A stretch of 64,000 nucleotides of DNA from Brachynemurus nebulosus. Its lineage: Eukaryota > Arthropoda > Insecta > Neuroptera > Myrmeleontidae. Location: contig JAPWDM010000007.1 of assembly GCA_035578155.1 (NCBI GenBank), forward strand, positions 28,680,413 to 28,744,412, read 5' to 3'. This document shows positions 10,033 to 21,712 of this stretch, piece by piece. The notes below the pieces were generated by a model. The model was given only the letters and a program-made list of their open reading frames with translations, was not told the origin of the DNA and ran no database searches. The position numbers were made by a program, and so were the translations under genes. Positions within the stretch are counted from its first letter, which is position 1. Each line of letters opens with the position of its first letter.

Positions 10033-13000
10033 TCACCTATCGTACGTGGCCGGTTTAAACGTTTCCACCCAACTTAAATGTTCCATATGGTAGGGTAGAA
10101 TGGGTATTACGAACACAGATATATCGTCGATGGTCGCCGGTTTCTGATCGGACATTTTCCACGAGAATTCGTTGGTCATCTTGCCGCGCGCGTGAGCGAC
10201 CAGCGCCTGCGCGGCGGACATGTAACGATGTTTCTCGGTGGGGAACTGTTTTAGACTGTTCGCCACGACGTCGTACGCCTGCTGGTTGGACGTCACGTCC
10301 CAGAGGCCGTCGGTGCCTAGGATCACCACGTCGTCGCCGGTCATATCGTACTCGTCCAAATTGACGATAATCACCTCCGGATGGCACGACAGGAACGGTT
10401 TCAACAGTATCCTCGTGTTCATCGCTTTCAGATCGTGATCGCCGAATCCGCGAGTCACGCCGATTGTTCCCATCACGCGGCTACGTTTCCCCTCGCCGGA
10501 TACCACGGGCATCTTCAGATCGTCCAGTGTTAGAGTACGGAACGCCCAGCCCTGCATCAACGGGTCACGATACAGGACCCGTTTGCCCAGGTCTTGTCGT
10601 GTGGGTCGTTGCAGGAATTCGCGCGACGTGAATTCGTTGCCCATCAGCTCGGGCTGGTGCGCGGCCAGGTATCGAATACGTTGTTTCTCGGACTCGGGCG
10701 TGAAGTCGTTGGACAGTGGAATGATTTGATTTGACGAGCTCATACAGCAGACACCGCGCGAATCCCCGGCATTCGCCACGTACAATTTTCCTAACAGCAT
10801 CAGAAGGACCAACGCTGTGCATCCACCAGGGGCTAAATACTTTTCACGATCGCCTTCGATTAATTGATCCTAAAATTGAATTAAATATTAACCCTTTGCG
10901 CTTATAAGACATGTACAGCATGACAAGGTGGTTTGTCCATTAACTCTACCATATTTAAAGGTGTTTTGTCTGTTGGATCATAAGACATGTACCACATGAC
11001 ACACTGAATATTGAACTGTAATGACTGCTCATACTTCACATTACATGAATATTTTATTTAATAACTGCAAACACATTCATTTATTAGAAAAATTGTAAAT
11101 AAAATAATACAAAATCACGTTGAATTATCTTTTTAATATTAAAAACGAATAAAAACAGCATTGAGGACGTATTTAGCGCATTTAGTATTCAACTTTGGGA
11201 AAACAAGGTTAGAACGTCAAAAGATTCCGTCAAAAAAAGAACGTCGGTCGTTGTCATGTGCTACATCTCTTACCAGCCTATTTACAACTCACTTTTTTCT
11301 TGCTTGAGTGCAAAGAGTTAAGAAAAAATAAATTCGGGAAAATACGATTTCCGACGCCAAAATTTATTATATGGATTTCAAAATGGTATTTGATAGATTT
11401 GAGCGTTACTTTATGGTATTCCATTTTAAACTAAAAAGACAATTTTTTACTTTACTAATACCACTTTATTTAGAGTGTTAATTGTCTGTGACATGTTTCG
11501 GCCCGTATGGCCATTGACGCACAGTAAACTATATTTAACAAGCTACTTGTTTAAATACTATTTTCCATTTTACATTTTTTCCTACTCTGAACAATAAATT
11601 GTTGTTGTCAAATCAGAATTGAAAGTAAAAACAAAGTCACAAAACTGGTTTTGGAATGTTACAAATTCAGGTAAAAAATAATTTATGAATTTAATCGAAA
11701 TCGGAGTAACGGTAGCTACGCCGCTACCATGTCATTCCATTAATATACTAAATTGCACCAAGTGGCATAACTTCTGAACTATTCAATTCATTTTTATGAA
11801 ATTGTCAAAAATTATGCGGTCCGGTTCCTAAATGGTCCCCTACACATTTCATTCCATTCGGAGTAATCGTATCCACGGCGCTACCATGAAATCCCATTAA
11901 ATATCAATATCTTATTTACTGCTAGTCCCACTTCGCTCAAATTTTTCAAGTATTTCGAGTGTTAGTTTCTAAAATATTTTTGCTATTATTTTATAATTTA
12001 GCCTTTAAGAATTTTTAGTTACAATTTTTTATGAACTTTAAGGCGAAAATATAATTTCACGGTATATATATTTGGTAGAATACTATTTTAAAATCTTTTA
12101 CGAGTACGAGAAAGCTGTGTGCCACACCCCATTGGCAGCGTATTTTAATTTGAACAAATGCCCGAAATTCACTAGAGTACTGCCTTAGAATTATAAAATA
12201 GGGATGCCTAACGCTCACGAATCAGTTTAGAATGCAAAAAATCGATCGAATCCATATAATAAACTCAAAAGCCTCAGAAATCACCGCGAAAAATGTCTAT
12301 AATCACAATACCATTTCGGCAAAAGCGGTTTCTAGAGCACCAATCACAAGGGAATCCCGCGTAACTGTAGTCGGAGTGAAGTCTGGATCCGACAGCAACA
12401 ATAACTCATCTAAAATATCCACTAACTTCTCCTAAAAAAAAATTACAAAAATCACAATTTACAAACAATTTTCACCCCAAATGAACACTGACACATCGAA
12501 AACATACATGAATAATATGATGTAACTGATTGGCGGCGGACAGTGCTGCCCCCACACCGGCATGTCCATCAAAAATGCCAAAATAAACGTACGGAATGTC
12601 AACAACACGCGACGTCTTCTCGTCTGGAGTCTGTGGTTCCCGAATACGTCGTAAACATTGCACCATATTCACCGCCTGATCCTCATTCCATACTGACTTA
12701 CCGGCATTTACACACTCAGCATATCCTGATCACACAAAAATTCGATAAATTGATTTCAAAAAAAAAAAAACTCAAAAATTATACATTAGTGACGCTCCAG
12801 CCCAATTTAAAAATACCTCTGTCGCAGCAAATTAGTTTTTCTCGGAAACTAGTTGACATAGAATAATAGTTTAACACTAGAATGATACGTTGGTCTACGA
12901 GAAACGTTAATCATGCATCGACGTCGTTTTGGCAGATGGAGTTTTTACGGAGAGTTTTAGAGTTTATTTGCAAAAAACATTTTTTTTACGTAACAATATT

Positions 13001-15412
13001 ACAAGAGCAAACAAAATATTTACAAAAATTGGATTAGGAAAAATTTCTTAATGTAAATATTTATTAATTTTTTTAATCTTTTTATCAAAGCAAATTTTCA
13101 TTATAAAAATTAAAAAATAGAAAAATACATCAATTGTATCATAAAACATGTGTTTCAAATAATTAATTTATGAACTATTATGTGTCAGTGGACATGTGTG
13201 ACTTTACAGAACGTGAAATTTCTCGGTCACAAATATTCCCGTAGATATGTAGTTATTTCCTCATTAGGCACATTTGTAAATTTTCTAAAATTTGTTAGTA
13301 ATTTTTCGAATAAGATCTCAAAAAATAATAAAAATTAAAATATTTTCCACAAAATAAATTGTTAATCTTTTATTAAGTCACTTGAAACGCATTCTTTAGT
13401 TTTCGATTCAATATATTTAAACTTCAGTATTATGTCGTCTCTTATACGTCAAGCAGTTGTAATCATCTTTCACATTATCATAATCATTGAATAAATTAAT
13501 TATAACATTCATATTTTTAATAAATTTTAGAAAGATTAGGAAAACTTTTATATGTGAAGTACAAAATCTTTAAAAAAAAAACATCGCGTAATCATACATC
13601 GACGTCCTTTTGACGGACATTATTTGAATACAAACAAAATGACAATGACTATAAACAAAATAAATACGTCTTATGTGTTATAACAACAAATAAATTAGAT
13701 AACAGAAATCTCACAGCAAGCAGGTACCGACAAGTTGTAGTATTGGCGCAGGTAGAGAAGTTCGTTCGTCGTTTTGACTTGTACATATGATTCTACGGTT
13801 AAATACCTTTTTCTGTGTGATTTTTTTCCCTCGTTTCAATAGTATAAAAAATGTCGCAAAAATTTTTGAATAAGTAGAAATTTTGGCAAAAAACTAATTT
13901 TTTTCACGAAAATTGCCAAAAAAAAAACCATGTTCCGGGCATCGTACATGCCTGGTTAACGAACTTGTCCAACGGTTTGGGACTACCAATATTTTCACCA
14001 AATTTCGTAAAAGTAGGACATTTCGTTCGAGAGTTATCGCCCAGACACATATATAAATATATATGTATATCTATATAAATTTTAGTCAATATTACTTTTG
14101 ATTTCTAGGGACCTCAAAACAAATTTCTGCAATAGTGCCGGGTTCCAGTCGCGCTATGACAGTGGCTGTAATAGCTGAATTCCATTTTGGGAGTTTTCTA
14201 AAAAAATTTAACGATTGCAGTACGTTTAGGATGTTAAAAAAAAGATAATTCAGGTCGGAGGAGGCTAGAAAACTTCGACTTTGATATAAAAACTAGGTGG
14301 TTATATTAGTTAAGGTTAGTTTAAGTAGTTAGTTTTAACAATATACTTCGTCTTTGACACACATGCATACAAAATAAAATACGCTGCCAATGGGGTGTGG
14401 CACACAGCTTCCTCGTACTCGTAAAAGCGCCTTGGTAATTTAATGCCCAATATATCTTTGTATAATTTAATATAGGTATATAAATTGATAAAAATAAACA
14501 GAACGATTCATAAAAAATTGAGTGAAATGGGACTAGCAGTAAATAAAATATTGTCATTTAATGGGAATTAATGGGAACGCCGAGGATACTATTACTCCGA
14601 ATGCAATGAAATTTGTAGGGGACCATCTACGAACCAGACCGCATAATTTCTAACAATTTCATAAAAAAGAATTGAATAGTTCAGAAGTTATGCCACTTGG
14701 TGCAATTTAGTATATTAATGGAATGACATGGAAGCGGCGTAGCTACCGTTACTCCGATTTCGATTAAATTCATAGGGGACCATCTACGAACCAAACTGCA
14801 TAATTTCGAAAGATTTCATTAAAAACAATCGAATGGTTTAGAAGTTATGTCACTTGGTGCAAACTCTAAAGGAAGCTCTAAAACGTAAAATGTGCGTAAA
14901 AAATTCTATTTTGGAGGGAAAAAATTTTTTATTTTTTAAAAGTGATCACAATGCTTCCGCTACTTTAATAGTTTTGGAAGCAAAACGAAAATCTAAAACA
15001 AAAAATTGAATTTTTTCAAATTTAACGACACTTTCCCAGCATTTCCAGTACTTTAACTAATCCACCCTGGCGGCGAACATTTAAAAAAAAAATCGTGTAA
15101 AAAACATTTTCCAAAAGTAGGTGGAGCCTCACTAATGCACAATTACCAAAAAAAAAACTCAAAATCCATAAAAATAAAGTGAAAGTAAGTACCCGTGTTC
15201 CAAGGTAACACATTCGCATCCCTAGGCACTATAATCGGTCGCATACGATGATCCGCTGACGCTTTGATCTCCTCCGTCGTGTTCAAACCAAGAAAATGTG
15301 GTCGAGAATATAAAAATTTCGGTTCTTGTTTCTCTTCATATATTTTCGTGGCAGTTTGAGGTTCAGTACCGCCAACCGCATTATAAATAACATTTCGAAA
15401 TCGCGAAAACAT
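10033..15412 (-). CDS. PPM1H: PP2C-family protein phosphatase, PPM1H/PPM1J/PPM1M type, four exons
   Basis: A metal-dependent Ser/Thr phosphatase; the vertebrate member removes LRRK2 phosphates from Rab GTPases, which for this protein is inference by family. Minus-strand exons: 15412-15193, 12725-12508, 12431-12312 and 10869-10033, together 464 residues (human PPM1H is 514). Junctions are in frame. The N-terminus has the subfamily block YSRPHFLGL, then SADHRMRPII and LPWNTG. Metal and catalytic PP2C motifs follow in order: NEDQA, FGIFDGHAG, GGCTALV, ANAGDSRG, GVTRGFGDHDLK, LGTDGLWDV and DDISVFVIP. The acidic/Ser-rich insert of the vertebrate protein is mostly missing. The start is the first ATG of exon 1, matching the family N-terminus. 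Intron 1 (2.5 kb) and intron 3 are packed with transposons (entries at 10888, 12812, 12871 and 14352). The fly name is uncertain. Confidence 0.92.
10888..11321. mobile_element. TTAA-flanked MITE in PPM1H intron 3
   Basis: TTAA at 10888-10891 and 11318-11321 bounds inverted ends CCCTTTGCGCTTA and the complement of TGAGTGCAAAGAG. The 20-base motif ATAAGACATGTAC-CATGACA is repeated twice near the left end and once inverted near the right end. Length is 434 bases. A piggyBac-like non-autonomous element with a terminus different from families P1 and P2. Confidence 0.7.
11680..12155 (+). repeat. R1 repeat copy in PPM1H intron 3
   Basis: Carries ATCGAAATCGGAGTAACGG, CACCAAGTGGCATAACTTC, ACGGCGCTACCATGAAATCC, CTGCTAGTCCCACTTCGCTC and the right end ACCCCATTGGCAGCGTATTTT (split by a small rearrangement). 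It runs antisense to the phosphatase gene. Confidence 0.65.
12812..14195 (+). repeat. Interspersed repeat family R2, split by a piggyBac-like insertion
   Basis: Segments 12812-12874 and 13799-14195 together match the uninterrupted copy at 54285-54800: CTGTCGCAGCA, GGAAACTAGTTGACATAGAA, ATAATAGTTTAA, then ACCATGTTCCGGGCATCG, GTTCGAGAGTTATCGC and GGACCTCAAAACAAATTTCT. Where this copy has the AT-rich stretch ATATATAAATATATATG, the other has a pure TA run. The copy lies in PPM1H intron 1. Confidence 0.8.
12871..13802. mobile_element. TTAA-flanked piggyBac-like MITE, family P2, copy B
   Basis: TTAA at 12871-12874 and 13799-13802; termini CACTAGAATGATACG and the complement of GTACATATGATTCTACGG, 932 bases. 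The body matches copies A and C, including the GACATGTGTGACTTTACAG and TTCGTTCGTCGTTTTGAC blocks. It sits inside repeat R2; removing it and one TTAA restores R2 exactly as seen at 54371-54390. No transposase frame. Confidence 0.88.
14352..15012 (-). repeat. R1 repeat, near-complete inverted copy in PPM1H intron 1
   Basis: The complement of this segment matches 32338-32955 over its whole length: TTTTGCTTCC, GAAGCATTGTGATCA, ACGCACATTTTACGTTTTAG, CACCAAGTG-CATAACTTC, CTAGTCCCATTTCACTC and the end CCCATTGGCAGCGTATTTT. These two copies define the family as about 620-660 bases. No terminal inverted repeats or open frame. Confidence 0.75.
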
Positions 15413-15629
15413 TGTGAACGGTTTTTTTCGTTAATTAATAACGCATAATTAATTTAAAAAAGACTTGACAATTTTGTTTACGAATTTTCAACTTTTTTTC
15501 GATAACATCAAATTCCTTTAAAGATGACATATGCAAGGTCTGTCAAAATCCCCACCATCCCGGCCCTTCTGACGCAACTTACAAAACATAAAAGATACAT
15601 AATCACTGACAGTGCCATGAACGTGATAA
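15413..15629. promoter_or_regulatory. Probable 5'UTR/promoter region of the PPM1H-like gene
   Basis: The 217 bases between the start codon (15412, minus strand) and the next transposon. I see no TATA box or initiator I can defend. The role is inferred only from position. Confidence 0.3.
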
Positions 15630-16129
15630 TTAACACTATGAGGCCCGAGCACTTTCACAGTAAACTTCCCCGGAAGCCGACAATATTTTTCAACAAATTT
15701 TATATAAATAAGTACATAAAATGATTCCACAGAACACTAAATGATTCAACATGTATGTGTTATTAGACAGGTCCAAATATGAGTACATAGTTATTATTAT
15801 TTTGATAAAATACATTTACATATATATGTGCATACAAACATACAATACACACATACATACCATACATACTTATGTGAATATAAATATTATTTGTAAAGAA
15901 AAGATGCAGCCCAGATATTTTGATAATAAAACATGTTATGTAATTTATATGTACAAAAATGAAAAGTGTCAGTACATAGTAATAAATTATTTTTATTAGA
16001 ATAACATAAAATCTTTTTTATAAATATTTTTAAGTATTTTGTTTATTATTCTAAATATTGATCGCGGTCGGCCTCTGAGGATGTTTTGTTTGGTTTCGGA
16101 TGTCGAAGCCATGGGACTGAAAGTGTTAA
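15630..16129. mobile_element. TTAA-flanked MITE, family P1, second copy
   Basis: TTAA at 15630-15633 and 16126-16129; inverted ends CACTATGAGGCCC and GGGACTGAAAGTG. Shares ACTTTCACAGTAAACTTCCC and ATTTTATATAAATAA with the copy at 8129. Length is 500 bases, with a different centre rich in ACATAC repeats. No coding frame. Confidence 0.75.
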
Positions 16130-16852
16130 TGGAAAAATTGCGGAAAATAAATTTAAATTAAGAAGAAAAAATTAAATAAAGGAAACTTGTACATTTTTAA
16201 TTTTTTTAGGTCTAACTTTGATAAATTCTGAAAATATTGGACGAAACAATAACATTAATAAAGCCCTGGGTGCACTGACGTTATTCTTAAGTTCAACATG
16301 ATTAGTGTCTGTCAGGCCAGACAAATATCATAGATAGTATTATTTTCTAAACCGTAGTCTTCTTCAAAAATAATATGGAATATCGTCAGCCAATATCTTT
16401 TCATTCTATCAAACACATACTTTAAATGCCGTCAATTTTTGCGTTGCTGTTATAAGTAATTTACATTACTTTAATGATTTTTCGTAAATCATTTTGATTA
16501 CATTATAAGATTTCAGAATGAAAAGTTTTAATAACATTATTTTGTAAGCAATTTTTTACCCTAATGATTCAAGTAATTTTTACTTCCAAATTGAGGACAT
16601 TTGTGATATTTTTACCACCTTTACATGCTTAGCACCATAAATATTTCCATTTTTACAACATTTTACCTTAAAGTCCACAATAAATATTAATATCCGATTG
16701 TCGAAACTAGCGTTTTCAAATGAATTTCTCCAAAGTAGCTCCATGTTGACTAAAAACTCGTCAATTTATAATAAAAAGTAACTGTTCTCTAGTTTTTTCC
16801 ACCAAAAAATTATTGACGAGTACGAAAAGAAAATGTTTGGGGGAAATTTTAC
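16130..16852. other. Intergenic, no supported feature
   Basis: AT-rich spacer upstream of the TA-flanked element. No conserved frame, splice pattern or clear repeat was recognised. Confidence 0.5.
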
Positions 16853-17787
16853 TAGGGTGAATGCGGGAGAGATGTCGCACATTTTGAAAACACTTGATAA
16901 TTCCCAAAGTATACATTTAATTGATTTGAAATTTGGTACACAACAAATGTAAGCATTTTTCTTTTTAAATTATTTATAAAAAATTTTAAATTTTGAGTCA
17001 TAAAGGATTCATAATTAATATTTTTGTAGAGCCTGCAAAGCGACGTCTCTCCCACACCTATGGGAGAGATGCCGCATCAAAGAAAGTGAGACGCCGCAGA
17101 GTTCATATTAAAAATTTTACATTTTACACACATCTCCATACATGATGCATGCCATATGTAACCATTTTTGGCACTTTATACATCGTAACCAGTCAACTTT
17201 TTTTTGTTTCTGAGTACCTTCCAAATCACTCAATACACAGGCAATCATCATTATTTTCGTTATCTTCACTAATATGATGGCTCTTCCTGATCCATTAATG
17301 GATCCTTTATATTTACGTGGCATAATTTACAGTCCAAAAAAAAAATTGCATAATTAAGGTATATAAGTCTATGTTTTTTAACATGTAATATGATGCGGCA
17401 TCTCTCCTTTTTGTTGGGATAGATGCCGCATGTTGCTATAGCAAGCATAGTGCGGAATTCTAATCTAAAATTTTATACAGTGCTTTTAAAAAATATTTAA
17501 ATTAATAACAAAACTCATTTTCATTAAAACAATGAAATATACATTCTTAAATTCTAATGAATTAAATGCTTGATAAAATATTATGTTAAGAAACTTACTT
17601 TTCAATAATGAAAAGTTGGATAATTACTAAAGTAATGCACTGATCATAAATATAACCATATACAGCTTAAATAAATAACTAATTTTAAACATATAATCCA
17701 TTAATAGTGCTATCTATCAATCAACGGACGAACTATGGCTACTGCGGCGTCTCTCCCGACGTGGCATCTCTCCCGCACTTACACTTA
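16853..17787 (-). mobile_element. TA-flanked DNA transposon remnant, pogo/Tigger-like
   Basis: TA dinucleotides at 16853-16854 and 17786-17787 bound inverted ends (GGTGAATGCGGGAGAGATG; right-end complement GTGTAAGTGCGGGAGAGATG). The motif GGGAGAGATGCCGCA recurs in both orientations near 17042, 17063, 17395, 17418, 17750 and 17765. A minus-strand frame at 17323-17117 starts MPRKYKG and ends in a Cys/His cluster (RCIKCQKWLHMAC), like the first and last parts of a transposase with the middle deleted. Length is about 935 bases. It cannot move by itself. Confidence 0.65.
17117..17323 (-). pseudogene. Truncated transposase remnant with a C-terminal Cys/His cluster
   Basis: A 68-codon frame inside the TA-flanked element. 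The first residues (MPRKYKG) look like the start of pogo/CENPB-type transposases. The end (WLRCIKCQKWLHMAC, a Cx2C-x4-HxxC pattern) resembles the zinc-binding tail many insect transposases carry. There is no room for a DDE domain. I read it as an internal-deletion derivative; the family assignment is inference. Confidence 0.4.
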
Positions 17788-17955
17788 CTTTGTAATTCTA
17801 TTACATATAAGCAAAAATAAGGAACACAATTATGTAATTCAAACAATTTAAAATAGCCCAAATTGTACGAACCCGAATACCTCAACACGAAATTGTATAT
17901 TATTACTTTACATTCGTCAGAAAATTTTGTAATGTAGCAAAACTTGCACAATTAA

Positions 17956-18880
17956 TAAACCAGAGGGCTCTGATCCAAAGAAATTAAGGCGCGTTAAATA
18001 TTTTTTCATGGTTGTTTACCGGTTTTTCACTTCTGAAGTATATTCATATTCAAAAATTCTGGAATAAAAGAACAACCACTAAGCTCCGTTACGTAACGTT
18101 AGGCTGGTCGCCCATTGGCTGCAGACAACTGCGATATTTGGTTCAGACGATTACGCACGTTTGTCGTTTGTCCGAAATGATATGTCTACTGTCCGTCCAC
18201 TAGCCCAATATTCGACGGTATTTTTCTCAAGCTATAGATGCTATAAAAATACGTAAAAAACAATTTATGGCACGTAATATGCAAAGGTACACAGTTATAA
18301 TTGTAATTTACCTTCAGTTTCATTTCAATAAAAATCTCATGGAACGGACTTCTTCACGCGAAAAAATCCAAACAAAATTGAATTTGTTCGCACGTCGCAA
18401 TTATACGCACGGAAACGGACGAACGAGACGCTTTCAATGGATGAGGATGTATAGCTTTACAATTGTTTGGATCGTTCGTCCGTTTTGATGCGTATTCGTT
18501 TGAATTAAATTTCGCAGTTGTCCGCAACCAATGGACGACCAGCCTTACACGATTAAAACATTCTGACTGTATTTTCTCCATGTAACATTGGTGATGTTCG
18601 GCATGAAAATTTTGTTAGCCTAACGTTAGCTAACGGAGCTTTTACCGTTACAAACCAGAGGGCACGCATTCAAAAAATTAACATACATTATATATTAAAA
18701 AAAAAAAAAAAATTTCTAACATAGTGATTATTTTTGATTATTTTTATTCCATAATTTTTAAATGTGGCTGGACTTCAAAAATTAAGTATTTATACCGTGA
18801 AAAACCATGAAAAAATATTTAATGTACATTAATTTTTTGAATCAGAGCCCTCTGGTTTGTAACGGTGAAAGCTCCATTAG
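17956..18880. repeat. Cluster of nested inverted repeats
   Basis: Two foldbacks are visible. Arms at about 18100-18160 and 18490-18556 share TAAGGCTGGTCGTCCATTGG and GACAACTGCGAAATTTAATT in opposite orientation. Arms at about 18635-18695 and 18815-18880 share ACAAACCAGAGGGC and ATTCAAAAAATTAA. The left flank (17956-18100) carries another AAACCAGAGGGCTCTGAT copy. This looks like one element inserted in or between copies of a second. Boundaries are approximate and there is no coding frame. Confidence 0.6.
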
Positions 18881-19327
18881 CTGATGTTACGCTAACTTCC
18901 TGTGTAGCAACTAGTAAGAGTCTCCATTTTTTTTTAGCGGTAAGTTGATTTTTGCATGTGTTTTACTTTTTTTAAAAATATTTGTAGTTTTGCATGAACA
19001 TATTTTGTAAATTAGATTCTGTTAAGTCCACCAAATTTCCCTGTTGCAAAAAAAGCGCTATCATATCACAATTCATGGGAAGAAACTTAATATTTAAAAG
19101 ATAGCATTTTATTTGCAAGCTATTCCTAATAGGCAGTTAGTGTTTTAACAATTTTCCAAAAAACACCTGAAAATTATTAGCTTTTTTCATTCATGTAGCA
19201 TATATTTCTGTTTGTAATATGTATGCAAATGTTTTTGTATTTACATAAATTCTGCCAATTACATTTTGTGTCAAAAAAAATTAAAATTTGATCAGTCATA
19301 TGTAGGTTGTCATTTTGTTTTAAAATA

Positions 19328-19400
19328 GTCTAAAATATTATATACTGTACTTCTACTACTCTACCCCAGTCTAAAATATTATATACTGTACTTCTGTTTT
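19328..19400. repeat. Short tandem duplication
   Basis: The 30-base block GTCTAAAATATTATATACTG-TACTTCT occurs twice, separated by about 45 bases. Confidence 0.7.
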
Positions 19401-19487
19401 GATACAATTGTAGCGTAACAAATGTTGCTGTGGTGTGCCATTTGTATCTACAACAAATGTATCAAGAATACGTGATACAATTTGTTG

Positions 19488-20144
19488 TAGTGATGTCGAA
19501 TGATTTAATCGATTAATTGATTTAGTCGACTATTTTACTGTCGACTAAATGACTAAAATGATTAATTTTTTTTAGATATCTAAAAACGACTAATTTGATA
19601 ATTTTTCTGTGTCTAAGAAATTTATACCTAATATGAAATGTCGTCTTCCGACTACTTCATGTACCATATAATTTATACAAATATCGACATTTTTTTGAGA
19701 ATTACAGAAATATTTAAAACCAGTTCTTTAATTTTAAACAGAATTCTTTTAGCCTGAAGTCATTTCCACCAATAACTGGAATAACATTAGGTCGTGTAAT
19801 AAGAAATGTCGGTTTTCGACCACTTGGTCGTTCATAAAGTTAGCTCCGCTATTTTCTTTTTTTAAAACAAAAAAGATTGTGCTGTATTATGGTATTAGAT
19901 GTGTGTTGTCATGTGCCGTAAACAAAAATTATATTCATTTTTGTATTTCACATATCTTTCTGCGGGTCGGTCTCTGAGGGGCATCCGCATGTGAAATATA
20001 CAGGCGACACCACATTAGAAGTGCCCTGGGGCCTTCACAGAGGTAAATCCGGCCTTGTGCCTCACAACAATACAGTATAACACTGATAATGGAAACATCA
20101 GTTTTGGAAATTTTTTAAGAGCATCAAATTAGTCAACATCACTA
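19488..20144. mobile_element. hAT-like MITE
   Basis: Ends TAGTGATGTCGAATGATTTA and the complement TAGTGATGTTGACTAATTTG are inverted copies with the TAGTGATG start typical of hAT elements. Flanking octamers (ATTTGTTG, TTAGAAAG) do not match, so the target duplication is lost or the end is misplaced. Length is 657 bases, with no coding frame. An outer inverted pair GATACAATTGTAGCG / CGCTACAATTGTATC at 19408 and 20667 suggests a second element around it. Confidence 0.5.
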
Positions 20145-20770
20145 TTAGAAAGTTGCGTCAAAAATGTCAAGTACATAAATATTAAATCCATGTGAAATAG
20201 ACCATCACGCATGATTTTATCAAAAGAAACAAATAAATATACCGGTAATGGTAATGACAAACAACAACAGACCTCAAAGCGTGGGAATGTGGATTTTAAT
20301 TATTGTACATAGAATGTTTATCTATATGTATTCTGTTCTGTGGCGGTTTTTATCGTCATACGGAAAATTTAAACAAAATCATTTCAAAGCAAATTAATAA
20401 AACGACAAATGAAAAGATAACTTTTCTGAGATAAATAATTTATAATTCTTCACTTCTTTTTTCTTTTATTATTATTTAAAAAAAACATAATTTTAATTCA
20501 AAACATAATCTTACGATATTTGCGAATCGCCCCTGGTCAAAAAGCATCACTTTTGTCAAGCACCACTTTTGGAGACTCCTTTTTCTTGACATAACTGGTG
20601 CTCTACTGTACTTGTATCGGTGCAACATAATACTTTTGTAGCTATGTTGCGCTGCAAATGTTGCGCTACAATTGTATCAAGTAGACTCGTACCAAAAGAT
20701 ATCGTTAATTTAAACTACTAACTGAAACTTTTCAATTTTCTCTATCCACAGGGAGAAGAAAATAGAAAAC

Positions 20771-21712
20771 ATGGCATCTGCATCAAGCAAAAGTTTGCCA
20801 AAAAAGAGATTAGCCGACATTTTGAATGGAAATAAAAATGCTGGTGAAACTAGTTCACAAACAGATTTTAAACTACAACTCGATGATGATGACGTTGATA
20901 TCAAACCGTACAAATGTAAACTATGTATTCTAATATTTTTGGAACGTAGCGATTTAGAGAAACATGAAATAGAACATATTAAAAACGAAGACGGCTACGA
21001 GTGCTACGCGTGCCATGACTTATTGCCTACATTAGGCGAACTGGAAGAACATATACAAGAAACTCATCGTGGTCAAGCAAAAAAATCGCACCTATGTCAC
21101 ATATGTTTCGCAACGTTTCCGAAGAAGAACGATTTACGGAAACATATGGCTTACCATCCAAACATTGAATGGCTTATTGAAGAAGAAAAGACTGAACCGA
21201 ATGACGTCGATGTCGTCAACAATGATCTAAATCAACATGAAAATAAAAAGAAAACGTACAAATGTTATTCGTGTCCTGAAATTTTTGACACGTTAAACGA
21301 TCTCATAGAACACGCAAAAATACATACGAAACCGAAACCGTACGAATGCGATATATGCCCCAGAAAATTTTCGAGAGCATCCACTCTTAAAGCGCACAAA
21401 AAAACAGCTCATAATCCATTAACATTTAAAATATACAATTGTCAGACGTGTCGTATGATTTTTTTTACGTGCAACGATCTTAAAGAGCATGCAAAAGCAC
21501 ATATTAAAGGAACAGGAAAACGCTATGAGTGTCATTTATGTTTGAGAACATTTTCGAGAGCATGCACTCTTAAAAAACACGAAGAAACAGCACATGATAT
21601 TAGCAAAGATGCTAACGGCTTCAACTGTTTAAGATGTTTCAAAATATTCCGTACGTGTGGCGGCTTGAAACAACATCGTACTAAAATGCACACTACTAAA
21701 AAGTCCTTCTAA
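20771..21712 (+). CDS. C2H2 zinc-finger protein, eight fingers, single coding exon
   Basis: A 313-residue protein, probably a nuclear DNA-binding factor. Eight Cx2C-x12-Hx3-4H fingers lie at about residues 47-69, 76-99, 107-129, 163-185, 191-214, 222-244, 252-275 and 284-307. Two acidic stretches (residues 37-43 and 137-153) separate blocks. Fingers 4-5 (YKCYSCPEIF, then CPRKFSRASTLKAH) and 6-7 (YNCQTCRMIF, then CLRTFSRACTLKKH) look like a duplicated two-finger unit. Fingers 1-2 have atypical cores. The start is the ATG in AACATGGCA; an acceptor-like CTCTATCCACAG ends at 20751, so an upstream non-coding exon is likely. I do not recognise an orthologue; multi-finger genes of this kind expand by lineage. 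No KRAB, ZAD or BTB domain is present. Confidence 0.85.
   Translation: MASASSKSLPKKRLADILNGNKNAGETSSQTDFKLQLDDDDVDIKPYKCKLCILIFLERSDLEKHEIEHIKNEDGYECYACHDLLPTLGELEEHIQETHRGQAKKSHLCHICFATFPKKNDLRKHMAYHPNIEWLIEEEKTEPNDVDVVNNDLNQHENKKKTYKCYSCPEIFDTLNDLIEHAKIHTKPKPYECDICPRKFSRASTLKAHKKTAHNPLTFKIYNCQTCRMIFFTCNDLKEHAKAHIKGTGKRYECHLCLRTFSRACTLKKHEETAHDISKDANGFNCLRCFKIFRTCGGLKQHRTKMHTTKKSF

Noticed and set aside
10055..10822. Arg-rich frames antisense or shifted to the last PPM1H exon
   Set aside because: They are shadows of the GC-richer phosphatase exon; composition follows from the real frame.
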